64,000 nucleotides of DNA, from positions 62,001-126,000 of the forward strand of contig CANLDW010000007.1 in NCBI GenBank assembly GCA_947489525.1, given 5' to 3'. This DNA is from an uncultured Psychrobacter sp. Its GTDB lineage: Bacteria > Pseudomonadota > Gammaproteobacteria > Pseudomonadales > Moraxellaceae. Each line of letters opens with the position of its first letter. Position 1 is the first letter of the stretch. Under the pieces are notes generated by a model. The model ran no database searches, had not been told where the DNA came from, and worked only from the letters and a program-made list of their open reading frames with translations. Position numbers and translations under genes: made by a program. Of the stretch, positions 1 to 8,822 are shown piece by piece.

Positions 1-412
1 CAATCTCAAGCCCTGCGGTAAAGGCGCTGGTAAATAATGATCCTAAGGAGCGATTAAAAGTCTCCTTGGCGTCAATGAACTGCTCAACTAAGATGCTCGC
101 GTAGCTTTTGGCTTTACTAGCATTATCATCATTAGCGACTTTTTTAATGCTCTCTTTTTGCTCTTCACTAAACTCCTCAGGGAAGTCCTCATCGCTGAGA
201 CTCTCAGTAACCTTACTATCATCAGCGCTACTATCGCCGCCGCTTTGCGCCTTGTCAGTATGATGGTGCTCGCTATCATCGGGCTCTTGGCGGCGACTAA
301 AAGCAATATCAATCTTATCTTCTCTAGCCGCTACGCGTTCTTCATCCAAGGAGCGCGGCGCAACTAACGGCGTACTTTGAGTATTGTCTTTATGCTTATT
401 CTCTTGGGACAC
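1..412 (-). CDS. Probable formate/nitrite-type (FNT) transporter, N-terminal part only
   Basis: An open frame runs leftward from a GTG at 410-412 and leaves the window at base 1, so only about 137 N-terminal residues are visible. A purine-rich AAGAGAG lies about 6 bases upstream of the GTG and supports that start. The first 100 residues are hydrophilic, acidic and probably disordered. The last visible segment (ESYAS-like KSYASILVEQF, then LFTSAFTAGLEIG) resembles the point where YfdC-type FNT channel proteins enter their first membrane helix. Known of the family: FNT proteins move formate, nitrite or related small anions through the inner membrane. The assignment rests on about 35 residues and is tentative; the open frame itself is well supported by codon use and by the divergent valS next to it. 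Confidence 0.5.
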   Translation of the reverse strand, partial: MSQENKHKDNTQSTPLVAPRSLDEERVAAREDKIDIAFSRRQEPDDSEHHHTDKAQSGGDSSADDSKVTESLSDEDFPEEFSEEQKESIKKVANDDNASKAKSYASILVEQFIDAKETFNRSLGSLFTSAFTAGLEI

Positions 413-688
413 GGTAAGCTCTCTTTTGTAAGGCAAATGACACTGATATTAGTCATCAGAGTGTCCACAAGGACACGTATAAGGGTACGCTATTATAGGG
501 CTCATGAAATCGATAAATGTTGTTAATTGTTTAACTAAGCGACTCGTGATTAGTTGCACTATCCTCTATTATAAATCGCCTTAACCTCTAACAAAATCGA
601 GCTATCTGCGTTAAAATCACTCTACTCACAATATTGATTATCCTAACCTTTCTGTTCAATCCATCTATTATTAATAAAAGATAACACT

Positions 689-3637
689 ATGAGCAATCCC
701 AAAACTGACCACTCCACTCTCACCCACTCTATCCAAGCTGCGCTAAGCCAACTTGAGAACGCCTATAATCCGAAAGATGTCGAGGCAGGCATGTACCAAG
801 AGTGGGAAGAGAGTGGTTATTTTAAACCTACTTTTGATCGCGATGAGTCATTCTCTATTGCCTTGCCGCCGCCGAATGTCACGGGTAGCTTGCATATGGG
901 ACATGGCTTTAACAATGCAATTATGGATGCGCTGACTCGCTATCATCGTATGGATGGTGACAATACCTTGTGGCAACCGGGCACTGACCATGCGGGCATC
1001 GCCACCCAAATGGTCGTTGAGCGTCGCCTAGAGGCTGAGGGTATCCGTCGCCGTGATATGAGCCGCGAAGACTTTATCAAAAAAGTCTGGGAGTGGAAAG
1101 AAGAGTCGGGCGATAATATTACCCGTCAGATTCGCCGTTTGGGTAGTTCAGTCGATTGGTCGCGTGAGCGCTTTACTATGGATGAGGGCTTATCAAACGC
1201 GGTCAAAGAAGTCTTTGTCCGTCTATTCGATGAAGGGCTGATTTATCGCGGTAAGCGTCTGGTCAATTGGGATCCAAAGTTCCAAACCGCGCTGTCGGAT
1301 TTAGAAGTTGAAAACCACGACGAGAAGGGCAGTCTATGGCATTTTCGCTATTATTTTACGGATAAAGACGTGACTACCCAAGACGGTAAAGATTATCTCG
1401 TCGTTGCTACCACGCGTCCTGAGACTTTGCTTGGCGATACGGCTGTCGCGGTCAATCCGAGTGATGAGCGTTACTCGCATTTAGTCGGCAAGACCATCAC
1501 ACTACCGATTACAGGCCGAGTCGTGCCTATCTTAGCCGATGATTATGTTGAAAAGGACTTTGGTACAGGCGTGGTCAAAATCACCCCTGCCCACGACTTT
1601 AACGATTACGAGCTGGGTCGCCGTCATAGTTTGCCACTGATTAATATGTTGGATGAGCGCGCCAATGTCTTAGCTGAGATGGAGGTCTATACCGACTTAC
1701 AAGTGCGCGAGCCTACGCTTGAGAGCACCCCTAACGAATATGCGGGGCTTGAGCGCTTTGCCGCGCGTAAGCAGCTGGTTGAACAAGCGCGCAAGCAGGG
1801 CTGGCTAGAAGACATCGAAGACTACGAGCTAAAAGCGCCGCGTGCTGAGCGCGGCGGTACGATCGTCGAGCCGTTTTTGACCGATCAGTGGTATGTCGCT
1901 ATGGATAAGCTGGCGCAGCCGGCGATTGACGCCGTTGAAGACGGTCGTATCGAGTTTGTCCCAGCGCAATATAAAAACATGTATATGGCATGGATGAACA
2001 ATCTACAGGACTGGTGTATCAGCCGTCAGCTGTGGTGGGGGCACCGTATTCCGGCATGGTATGACGATGCGACGGGCGAGATATACGTCGCCCGTACCGA
2101 GGCGGAAGTGCGTAGCAAGTACAACTTAAGCGACGATATAAAACTGCGCCAAGACGATGATGTGCTCGATACTTGGTTTAGCTCAGGGCTATGGACCTTT
2201 AGTACCCTTGATTGGGCTGATCCTAATGCGGATCCGCGCGTGCTGGAGACCTTTCACCCGACCAGCGTGTTGGTTACGGGCTTTGACATTATCTTCTTTT
2301 GGGTGGCGCGCATGATTATGCTGACCATGCATTTTGTCAAAAATGACGATGGCACGCCCCAAGTACCGTTCAAAACGGTTTATGTGCATGGTCTAGTGCG
2401 TGATAGCAACGGACAAAAGATGTCCAAGTCTAAGGGTAACGTACTCGACCCAATCGATATTATCGATGGTATCGATTTAGAAAGCTTGGTGGATAAGCGC
2501 ACCAGCAATATGATGAATCCCAAAGACGCTGCTAAGATTGAAAAGCAAACGCGTAAAGAGTTCCCAGAAGGTATCGCCGCTTATGGTACGGACGCGCTGC
2601 GCTTTACTTTTACCTCCTTGGCGAGCACCGGACGTGATATTAACTTCGATCTCAAACGTGTCGAGGGCTATCGCAACTTCTGTAATAAAATCTGGAACGC
2701 CAGCCGTTTTGTATTAATGAATTGTGTCGATAGCGAAGGTAATGCGCTACCTATCGACCAAAGCGCCAATCCTGACGTGTGGGAGTTGCCTGAGCGCTGG
2801 ATTATGAGTCGTCTAAATTCCAGCATCAAAGACATTCATCAGCACTTTGCGCAGTATCGTCTCGATATGGTCAGCCAAGATATCTATGAGTTTATCTGGA
2901 ATGAGTACTGTGACTGGTACGTTGAGCTTGCCAAAGCCAGTCTCAACGATGACTCGGTAACAGACGCGCGTAAAGCGCAAATCCGCTATGTACTGCTGCA
3001 TGTGCTTGAGACTGCCATGCGCTTTACCCATCCGATCATGCCGTATCTGACTGAGCAGATTTGGCAGACGGTTGCACCGCTACTTGATCGTAAAAATACC
3101 GATAGCATCGTTATTGCCGACTACCCACAGACCGATAGCGAGCTGATTAGCGAGCAAGTTGAGTCAGATATGGCATGGCTACAAGAGCTCATCGCCAGCG
3201 TACGTAATATCCGTGGTGAGATGAAACTCGGTAACGCCGTACGTCTGCCCGTGCTACTACAAAATATCTCAGATGAGGAAGACGCACGCCTAGCGCGTAT
3301 TGCCAATCAGTTTAAAGCACTGGCCAAAGTGGAGAGTTTAACCATTCTAAAAGACGGCGATGAGGTGCCACTATCGTCATCAAGTATGGTCGGGCAACTA
3401 CGTGTACTCGTGCCGATGAAAGGACTTATTGACCCAACTGCAGAGATCAATCGTCTCGGTAAATCCTATGAGAAATTGCAAAAGCAAGCGGAAGGTATCT
3501 CACGTAAGCTCGGTAATGAAGGCTTTACTAGTAAAGCGCCTGCGGAGGTTGTCGATGCTGAGAAGGCAAAATTGGCAGAGCTAGAGGGGCAAATTAAGAC
3601 TATGGCAGGGCAGATGGAGGAGCTTCGGGCGTTGTAG
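689..3637 (+). CDS. valS: Valyl-tRNA synthetase
   Basis: Cytoplasmic class I aminoacyl-tRNA synthetase that charges tRNA-Val with valine. The 982-residue product has the usual bacterial ValRS length. The HIGH-type signature reads HMGH at residues 69-72 in the context [13 protein letters not shown], and the KMSKS loop is intact at about residue 577 (KMSKSKGNV). The region between carries the CP1 editing domain ([15 protein letters not shown]), and the C-terminus ends in the coiled-coil tRNA-binding arm (residues about 910-982, rich in K, E, L and A). The ATG at 689 begins a frame that reaches the expected N-terminus. The gene stands alone: a divergent transporter gene lies upstream and an AT-rich accessory stretch begins about 65 bases after the stop. 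Confidence 0.98.
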   Translation: MSNPKTDHSTLTHSIQAALSQLENAYNPKDVEAGMYQEWEESGYFKPTFDRDESFSIALPPPNVTGSLHMGHGFNNAIMDALTRYHRMDGDNTLWQPGTDHAGIATQMVVERRLEAEGIRRRDMSREDFIKKVWEWKEESGDNITRQIRRLGSSVDWSRERFTMDEGLSNAVKEVFVRLFDEGLIYRGKRLVNWDPKFQTALSDLEVENHDEKGSLWHFRYYFTDKDVTTQDGKDYLVVATTRPETLLGDTAVAVNPSDERYSHLVGKTITLPITGRVVPILADDYVEKDFGTGVVKITPAHDFNDYELGRRHSLPLINMLDERANVLAEMEVYTDLQVREPTLESTPNEYAGLERFAARKQLVEQARKQGWLEDIEDYELKAPRAERGGTIVEPFLTDQWYVAMDKLAQPAIDAVEDGRIEFVPAQYKNMYMAWMNNLQDWCISRQLWWGHRIPAWYDDATGEIYVARTEAEVRSKYNLSDDIKLRQDDDVLDTWFSSGLWTFSTLDWADPNADPRVLETFHPTSVLVTGFDIIFFWVARMIMLTMHFVKNDDGTPQVPFKTVYVHGLVRDSNGQKMSKSKGNVLDPIDIIDGIDLESLVDKRTSNMMNPKDAAKIEKQTRKEFPEGIAAYGTDALRFTFTSLASTGRDINFDLKRVEGYRNFCNKIWNASRFVLMNCVDSEGNALPIDQSANPDVWELPERWIMSRLNSSIKDIHQHFAQYRLDMVSQDIYEFIWNEYCDWYVELAKASLNDDSVTDARKAQIRYVLLHVLETAMRFTHPIMPYLTEQIWQTVAPLLDRKNTDSIVIADYPQTDSELISEQVESDMAWLQELIASVRNIRGEMKLGNAVRLPVLLQNISDEEDARLARIANQFKALAKVESLTILKDGDEVPLSSSSMVGQLRVLVPMKGLIDPTAEINRLGKSYEKLQKQAEGISRKLGNEGFTSKAPAEVVDAEKAKLAELEGQIKTMAGQMEELRAL

Positions 3638-3702
3638 ATGAGCTGCCGCATCGCTGATAGCTTAATAAAGGATTTGAAGCAGATCTTAGTAGAAATATAA
3701 CT

Positions 3703-4170
3703 ATGAAAACTGAAGATATAATTGCATCCGTCTTAAATGACACGTTTACGGATAAAACTATTATTCCAGAGGACATCAATTCATATCAGATTATAAATAT
3801 ATCTGATATGAATGTACTTAAAGAGTTGGCAGAAAATAGAGATAAATTCTTAATTTTGACTAAGACTGACACTTGGGAAAAAAACGACTCTAGACAGTAT
3901 ATTTTGGGATCTATGGATAAACTAAATTCTTTTTTGAAAGAAGTTTATGAGGGTGCTTGTCGATGTACGAAATATCGCTATGTCTCTGCAGACCCTGAGA
4001 TTGAGGAGTCTGCTAGCCTGATTGAGATATTAGACAAAAAAGAGTACCGACCGTACTTTGAAATATTCTACAAATGCCGTTGTACATTATGCCATACTCT
4101 ATTTGATTGCCACGCTTATGAAGTTAGGTTTGGTAGAGGGCATTCATGGAGTAGAAGTAAAACATCATGA
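3703..4170 (+). CDS. Cysteine-rich hypothetical protein, first gene of an overlapping pair
   Basis: A 155-residue cytosolic protein that I do not recognise. The first 80 residues are acidic and helix-rich. The second half holds six cysteines, C86 and C88 then C125, C127, C130 and C136, spaced CxC...CxCxxCx5C with nearby histidines (HTLFDCH), a pattern that fits a small zinc-binding module. No signal peptide or membrane segment is seen. The stop codon overlaps the ATG of the next gene (ATGA at 4167-4170), so the two are probably translationally coupled. Base composition is clearly more AT-rich than valS, suggesting acquired DNA. Small cysteine-containing proteins of this kind occur among immunity proteins of polymorphic toxins, but no toxin gene is adjacent, so that idea is weak. 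Confidence 0.65.
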   Translation: MKTEDIIASVLNDTFTDKTIIPEDINSYQIINISDMNVLKELAENRDKFLILTKTDTWEKNDSRQYILGSMDKLNSFLKEVYEGACRCTKYRYVSADPEIEESASLIEILDKKEYRPYFEIFYKCRCTLCHTLFDCHAYEVRFGRGHSWSRSKTS

Positions 4171-4436
4171 CAATCATTAGAAAGATTATTCATAAAGATG
4201 ATATTCCATTATTATCTGCTGAGCAAAAAGAGCGTCTTGAAGCTTTAAAAGACCGTCCTATTGACTTGTCCGATGCTTCTGAAGAATTAGACTGGAGTCA
4301 TGCGGTGCGAGGCAAGTTCACCAAGAAACGTCTGCCAGTCGATGATGAAGTGTTTGAATGGCTACAAAAAGATGGCAAACCTGCTGAGGTACGTCTTAAT
4401 GAGCTGTTGCATAAGTTGATGGAAGATGAAGGGTAG
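4167..4436 (+). CDS. BrnA-like antitoxin/DNA-binding protein
   Basis: An 89-residue protein whose C-terminal half (LPVDDEVFEWLQ, then GKPAEVRLNELLHKLM) follows the pattern of BrnA-family antitoxins: a short beta strand, then the 'EWL..GK....RLNE.L...M' helix pair of a ribbon-helix-helix DNA-binding fold. The N-terminal part (SEELDWSHAVRGKF) also matches the usual BrnA lead-in. In the known family BrnA neutralises the BrnT ribonuclease and represses its own operon. Here no BrnT-like frame is visible on either side; the upstream overlapping gene encodes an unrelated cysteine-rich protein. It may be an orphan antitoxin, or the upstream protein may be a non-standard partner. Start is fixed by the ATGA overlap with the previous stop. 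Confidence 0.6.
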   Translation: MTIIRKIIHKDDIPLLSAEQKERLEALKDRPIDLSDASEELDWSHAVRGKFTKKRLPVDDEVFEWLQKDGKPAEVRLNELLHKLMEDEG

Positions 4437-4629
4437 GGTTAACACTTTAGAACGTTGGCAGAGACTTTAAATAAAGAGAAAAGCAAAAGTTTAAAAAGCA
4501 TGGCCTCAGCATTGGAGTTCTTGAAACCGTAGAAATATGCGATGCATAGGGTGATGTTTTTTAAAGGCTTCGCTCGGCGCTCGTTCAGAAGCAAGTATGA
4601 AATTAAATTTTACATATTGAGGATAATGG

Positions 4630-7026
4630 ATGTCTATAAAGCTTGAACAATTGGTTAAAAGGATAGTGCCTGAAGAAACAATACTTTTTTTTGGTTCAGG
4701 CGCTACTATAGAGTCAAACGCTCCTTCAGTAACAACAATTATATCTAACTTAGGTAAAGATTTTGATATTGATACTGAAGGCTATACTCTAGGTGAAATT
4801 ACTGCAATTATTGAAGAGGACTATAGTCGTCGAGAGTTGATTGAGCAACTGAAAATATATCTTAGTAAAACTCAACCTATAGGCGGCATAAAAAATCTAC
4901 CTTTATACTCATGGAAGACTCTTTATACCACTAACTATGATAATGTTATCGAAGAAAGCTATAGACAGAAGAACAAAGAACTTAGTGTATATGCGTCCAA
5001 TCATGATTTTGGTACTCGGTCTTCTCCTCAAGCCACTAAATATTACAAACTACACGGAACTATTGAAAAAGATATAGCGTATGGAGACTCTTCCCGTATG
5101 GTATTGACCGACTTTGACTATGATGAAATTGAGGAATATAGAGATGCATTAATGACAAGACTCAAATCTGATCTCATCGATTCTCATTTAATAATAATAG
5201 GCTATTCATTAAACGATGAACATATTAAAAAAATAACAAACGAAGCTGTTAAAAGAGGTAAGTCAACTTCCAGTAGTAAAACTACTTTACTTATTTATAG
5301 CCAAGATGAGAACAGAGCAAAAATATGGGAAAGGAGAGGGTTTGAAGTCTGTTTCGGAGGTATCAGTGAATTCTTCAACGAAATGGATAATTTTAATGAC
5401 GGTACTCTTACTAATAGTCCAGAATCCGACAACGTCTTTGATGCTATAACTGGTCTTACTCCTACTACGAAAGTAGTGTCTGAAGAGCTAGTTAAAAGTC
5501 CAAATGTCAATCTAATGGTTAATGGAAGCCCTGCATCATATTCAGACATAAAAAATAATTATACTTTTAAAAGAGATATTTTTACCAATATTAAGAATAG
5601 TATAATTAGTTCAGAGTTTATTTCATATACAATTTTAGGTCCTAGCGGAGTAGGTAAAACCACTCTAGCTAGACAACTATTATTAAGTTTATACAATGAT
5701 GGTTTTAAATGCTTTGAACATCGATTCGACTATGAATTTAATTTTTCTGACTGGATTGAATATACGAAGAAGGTTATAGAAAAAGAAGATAAGGCTGTAT
5801 TATTAGTTGATGATGCTCATAGTTCTTTGAATGAAGTTATGCATTTAATCGAGTATTTAGACCGAAATAATATTGATGCACTTTCTATTATATTGACATC
5901 ATCAAAAGATAGGTGGACTTTTAGAACAAAAAACCCAAGTTATTTTAAAAATAATATGGACTTTGAAATTAAGCTGCTTTCTAGCTTAGAGATTGATAGT
6001 TTAATTAATGTAGTTGAAAATCATGATTCAATTAAGAAGGTAATTAATAGTAATTTTGATGGTTTTGCTCGTTCTGAGATTAAAAGAAGACTTAAAGTTC
6101 AGTGTGAGTCTGAAACCTTCGTATGTCTCAAGAATATATATGCCACGGAGAAATTTGATGATATTATTCTCAGAGAGTATGCTAGTCTTGATGATGAAAT
6201 TAAAGAAATATATCGCTTAGTTTCCGCACTAGAGTATTGCGGAGTAAGGGTTCATAGGCAACTCGTGACTAGACTACTGGGTATTGAGAGTAAGGTTATA
6301 TCACGCTATTTAGATAGTCTAATTGATATAATATACGAGTACAATATTGATAAGAAGGAGGGGATTTACGGTTGGAAAGGAAGACATCCTGTGATTACTA
6401 AGATCATAATAGATTACAAATTTCATGATAAAGCTGAATTATTCGATTTAATAGAGAAAGTCGTAGATAACATTATTCCTGCTTATGATATTGAAGTAAG
6501 AAGTCTTAAAGAGTTATGTAATTTTGAAACAGGTATACCTTCGTTAAAAAGTAAAGTTGAACAGAATAGACTGCTCAGAAAAATAATATCTATGGTGCCG
6601 AATGAAAGAATTCCTAGACATAGATTAATTAGAAATCTAGTAGAAATTGAAGATTTTGAAAATAGTGAAGCTGAAATTAAAGTGTATGAGAATGATTTTG
6701 GAGGAAAAGATCCTACTATATATAGATATAGAACTAAACTTAAAGTTGAGAGAGCCCTGAAAACTAAAGGTATAATGAGTGAAGATAGAAACGCAATTCT
6801 ATATAAAGCGATTGATGATTTATTAGTATACGTTAACGATTTTCCAGATAATAGGTTTTTGTTAAAAGAGCTTTGTAATCTTGGAGCTATTATAGCTCAG
6901 AGAACTGGAAATTTAGAATGGTTAGAGCAAGGTTTATCTCTTTTGAGAAATGCTGAAATTATTACTCAAGATCCTGAGGTGACAAGCTATGTAACTAAGT
7001 TCGAAAAGCGTCTTGAAAAACTCTAA
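4630..7026 (+). CDS. SIR2-like NADase fused to a P-loop (STAND-like) NTPase, probable anti-phage defence protein
   Basis: A 798-residue soluble protein. Residues 1-210 form a SIR2_2-type domain: FGSGAT at 21-26, TTNYD with N102, KLHG with H142, and IIGYSLND near 188-196. N102 and H142 are spaced 40 residues apart, like the catalytic Asn/His pair described for the Thoeris NADase ThsA. Residues about 310-480 hold a P-loop NTPase with Walker A GPSGVGKTT (337-345) and Walker B AVLLVDDA (389-396). The C-terminal third is helical with TPR-like character and no recognisable motif, as expected of a sensor region. SIR2-NTPase proteins such as Avs5-type STAND proteins deplete NAD on phage detection; that role is inferred here. 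GAGG about 8 bases before the ATG supports the start. The gene is very AT-rich and stands alone. Confidence 0.82.
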   Translation: MSIKLEQLVKRIVPEETILFFGSGATIESNAPSVTTIISNLGKDFDIDTEGYTLGEITAIIEEDYSRRELIEQLKIYLSKTQPIGGIKNLPLYSWKTLYTTNYDNVIEESYRQKNKELSVYASNHDFGTRSSPQATKYYKLHGTIEKDIAYGDSSRMVLTDFDYDEIEEYRDALMTRLKSDLIDSHLIIIGYSLNDEHIKKITNEAVKRGKSTSSSKTTLLIYSQDENRAKIWERRGFEVCFGGISEFFNEMDNFNDGTLTNSPESDNVFDAITGLTPTTKVVSEELVKSPNVNLMVNGSPASYSDIKNNYTFKRDIFTNIKNSIISSEFISYTILGPSGVGKTTLARQLLLSLYNDGFKCFEHRFDYEFNFSDWIEYTKKVIEKEDKAVLLVDDAHSSLNEVMHLIEYLDRNNIDALSIILTSSKDRWTFRTKNPSYFKNNMDFEIKLLSSLEIDSLINVVENHDSIKKVINSNFDGFARSEIKRRLKVQCESETFVCLKNIYATEKFDDIILREYASLDDEIKEIYRLVSALEYCGVRVHRQLVTRLLGIESKVISRYLDSLIDIIYEYNIDKKEGIYGWKGRHPVITKIIIDYKFHDKAELFDLIEKVVDNIIPAYDIEVRSLKELCNFETGIPSLKSKVEQNRLLRKIISMVPNERIPRHRLIRNLVEIEDFENSEAEIKVYENDFGGKDPTIYRYRTKLKVERALKTKGIMSEDRNAILYKAIDDLLVYVNDFPDNRFLLKELCNLGAIIAQRTGNLEWLEQGLSLLRNAEIITQDPEVTSYVTKFEKRLEKL

Positions 7027-7044
7027 TTCGTAATTGAAGATAAG

Positions 7045-7082
7045 TTAGAACGCTCCAGTATTATGCTGTAGCGGTTTTTTAT
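7045..7082 (+). terminator. Terminator-like hairpin related to the two small-RNA cassettes
   Basis: An imperfect stem (AAC-GCT pairing with AGC-G-GTT, one bulge) is followed by six T, in the short gap between the convergent SIR2-NTPase and PIN genes. GTAGCGGTTTTTTAT at 7068-7082 is nearly identical to the ends of the small-RNA candidates at 8571-8586 and 10150-10164. No promoter copy accompanies it, so it is read as a terminator, or as a remnant of a third cassette. Confidence 0.5.
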
Positions 7083-7102
7083 CTAAGAATTAAGCAAACC
7101 TT

Positions 7103-7573
7103 CTAATCACCACCCTGAAACAAACTCAAACCCATCAACTCATCATTTTCAAAGTTGACAATCTCAATCGGTAATTTTAGATGATCGATAATCTCTACTA
7201 TTCCTTTATCTGCGGTATAGAGCTTAGAGATATCATTAGCGAGTGTGATACTGATAATCTGAATATCGACTTTGATAACTTGTCGCTGATTATTATTCTG
7301 TTTAATGTAACCCGAATCTAATAAATCTCGAAATATCTTTGCACTCAAAACAGCAGATTTCATATCAAAGTCAAATATTTGTACGAAACTATTCACTTTA
7401 GATAAAAAGGTAGCACGGTCAAAATTGTCGTCTTTGACCAGAAACTCAGCGATGACAGGAGTACATAAACCTAGTGAAATCTCACCACGCTCAAGCGCCT
7501 GAATAAATAATCGGTAAGTCTCATTATCATCAACCAGCTTAATCAGAAAATTATTGTCCGCCATCACCATCAT
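7103..7573 (-). CDS. PIN-domain protein, putative endoribonuclease (possible toxin)
   Basis: A 156-residue protein with the acidic residue set of PIN-domain nucleases: D6 in MADNNFLIKL, E43 in VIAEFL, D103 in KVDIQIISITLA and D122 in LYTADKG. These four carboxylates bind the metal ions for RNA cleavage in known members. The final 30 residues are an unconserved tail. The ATG at 7571-7573 overlaps the TGA of the upstream gene by four bases; MADNN a few codons later is an alternative start. The coupling to a preceding gene fits a toxin-antitoxin layout, with the PIN protein as the toxin, but the partner is unusually large for an antitoxin. Nuclease activity is inferred from the residue pattern only. 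Confidence 0.75.
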   Translation of the reverse strand: MMVMADNNFLIKLVDDNETYRLFIQALERGEISLGLCTPVIAEFLVKDDNFDRATFLSKVNSFVQIFDFDMKSAVLSAKIFRDLLDSGYIKQNNNQRQVIKVDIQIISITLANDISKLYTADKGIVEIIDHLKLPIEIVNFENDELMGLSLFQGGD

Positions 7574-8325
7574 GAATGACGTTCCTCAAGCCATGTCGCG
7601 ATAGGATCGTCGTCATCTTGCCAGCCACTTTTACCATAACCTGCAAAGTCAGTTATCCAAGACTTCGCTGTTTTCTTATTTTCAACTATCTCAAAGCCTG
7701 TCGCGTTAAAGCTCTTTAAGATCAGAGTATAGCTTTGCTGAATCTCATAGCAGGCCGTACCTGTGAACTTAATAAGGCTCTCAAAACGCCAAAGTGACTC
7801 TAAGTGAGGCGCTAAATCATAAGATAAGCCTTTGGGAACGGAGACCGAGATAGTCTTATCATTACCTAATAAAATAATGAAATGATCAGTATCATCCTTT
7901 CCGTGAGCAGGTCTGAGTAGCTTTCCTATAAAGGTTTCTGACTGCTCAAAGCTATGTGACAAAGGCTTACGGAATTCAATATGATGCACCAGATCCATAT
8001 CTTCATCGTTTACAGCACTGCGACTGGCAAATATGGCAGCATCAATATCAGTAAAGGTCTGTGAATAGCGGCGTATGACTTTATGTATATCGTCTAATGC
8101 TTTACTTGTGAGGTTTGAGTTAAGCGTTTCAATCTTATCAGCATAGTATTCAGGTTCTGTCTTTACTTTTAAAACAGCAGAGCCTGAATAAATATTCTCA
8201 AAATACAGATGATCATCGCCTAATAATTTGCAAAAATCATCGAGCAGACGACCAATATCGCCTGCTTTAATATTATCTAAATCAATACCGGACAATTTTA
8301 GGACGAACGTTGATTTATCAGTCAT
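7570..8325 (-). CDS. Hypothetical protein paired with a PIN-domain nuclease
   Basis: A 251-residue soluble, acidic protein that I do not recognise. It starts at an ATG preceded by a strong GGGAGGG about 5 bases upstream. It looks like an alpha/beta protein with a charged C-terminal tail (about residues 235-251, WQDDDDPIATWLEERHS). No helix-turn-helix, signal peptide or membrane span is obvious. Its stop overlaps the start of the PIN gene (ATGA at 7570-7573), so both are almost certainly made from one transcript, and it may bind or restrain the PIN protein. A short inverted repeat beside a TATAAA box at 8402-8424 could be the pair's promoter and operator. Codon use is more AT-rich than the core genes. 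Confidence 0.6.
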   Translation of the reverse strand: MTDKSTFVLKLSGIDLDNIKAGDIGRLLDDFCKLLGDDHLYFENIYSGSAVLKVKTEPEYYADKIETLNSNLTSKALDDIHKVIRRYSQTFTDIDAAIFASRSAVNDEDMDLVHHIEFRKPLSHSFEQSETFIGKLLRPAHGKDDTDHFIILLGNDKTISVSVPKGLSYDLAPHLESLWRFESLIKFTGTACYEIQQSYTLILKSFNATGFEIVENKKTAKSWITDFAGYGKSGWQDDDDPIATWLEERHS

Positions 8326-8401
8326 ATCGCCCTCCCATTAGTAAATGCGTAATAAGTGCGTAGAATGCAATCAGTAAGCGAAATTAGTCAGTTTTAATGT
8401 A

Positions 8402-8424
8402 TTTATAGTAGCAAAATATGCTAC
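8402..8424 (-). promoter_or_regulatory. Candidate promoter/operator of the PIN gene pair
   Basis: Read on the minus strand, GTAGC-atatttt-GCTAC (a perfect 5-bp inverted repeat, 8408-8424) directly precedes TATAAA (8402-8407), about 75 bases upstream of the 251-codon gene. A repressor site set against a -10 box is the layout expected for autoregulated two-gene modules. No good -35 box is visible. Confidence 0.35.
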
Positions 8425-8447
8425 CTCGTAGGTAAAATTATGCGTAT

Positions 8448-8476
8448 TTGCATAACACGGATTGTAGTTATATAAT
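8448..8476 (+). promoter_or_regulatory. Sigma70-type promoter of small-RNA candidate 1
   Basis: TTGCAT (8448-8453), 17 bases, then a consensus TATAAT (8471-8476). Transcription would begin near 8483. No good reading frame follows; instead a terminator occurs about 70 bases further on. The same arrangement is repeated at 10029-10057. Confidence 0.7.
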
Positions 8477-8482
8477 CAATCC

Positions 8483-8584
8483 ACAATTCACCCTTAGCAC
8501 TTAGAAACATAAGCATATAAGATTAGATTCTTATCTTGCCTAGGGCAAAGAAACCGTTACTGCGTTTGCCGTAGCGGTTTTTTT
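8483..8584 (+). ncRNA. Candidate small RNA, copy 1
   Basis: About 102 nt between a near-consensus promoter and a Rho-independent terminator whose stem is AAACCGTTAC/GTAGCGGTTT (8551-8560 with 8571-8580) followed by a T tract. It aligns with the cassette at 10064-10162: CACCCTTA against TACCCTTA near the 5' end, a variable middle, then CTAGGGCAAAGAAACCG against CTAGGGCGAAGAACCG before the terminator. The frames inside are too short to look coding. Conservation of promoter, 5' segment, 3' box and compensating stem between two diverged copies supports a real RNA. I cannot match it to a named family. Confidence 0.6.
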
Positions 8585-8664
8585 ATGTCTGTCATTTAAG
8601 CCGCTGTTGATAATCAAGCTGACCCATGCCGTAGGTGCGGTTTAGCCACGATTGACGCGGTAGC

Positions 8665-8761
8665 TTGGTAGGGTGTGGCGCATACAGCGCCTTACCTAGA
8701 GGTGGTATCGAGGCAACAGGAACGCCACTAGGCTTAGGCGCTGTGCGCCACACCCTGCCAA
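8665..8761. repeat. Long imperfect inverted repeat (palindromic intergenic element)
   Basis: The arm at 8665-8691 (begins TTGGTAGGGTGTGGCGC) is matched by the reverse complement of 8737-8761 (TTGGCAGGGTGTGGCGC), differing by one base and a 2-base gap; weaker pairing continues inward through CCTAG. The element carries no gene. It resembles the short GGGTG-GCGC palindromes dispersed in many gammaproteobacterial genomes. Just upstream (8625-8664) is a second GC-rich stretch of similar style (GTAGGTGCGGTTTAGCC). It could be a mobile miniature element, or act as an RNA hairpin stabiliser. Confidence 0.65.
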
Positions 8762-8822
8762 CTACAAGCAGAAAGCGGGAAGGGCTACCCTATATTTAAA
8801 TCAGGATAGTCAATAAATTAGC

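Noticed and set aside
4437..4629. Possible broken gene or remnant between the BrnA-like and SIR2-NTPase genes
   Set aside because: No frame of meaningful length or similarity to neighbours was found; it is probably just a promoter region.
7045..7082. A third complete small-RNA cassette
   Set aside because: Only the terminator part is similar; no TTGCAT/TATAAT promoter lies upstream because the SIR2-NTPase gene occupies that space.
3638..8440. A prophage or integrative element
   Set aside because: No integrase, transposase, capsid or replication gene, and no tRNA attachment site are visible.
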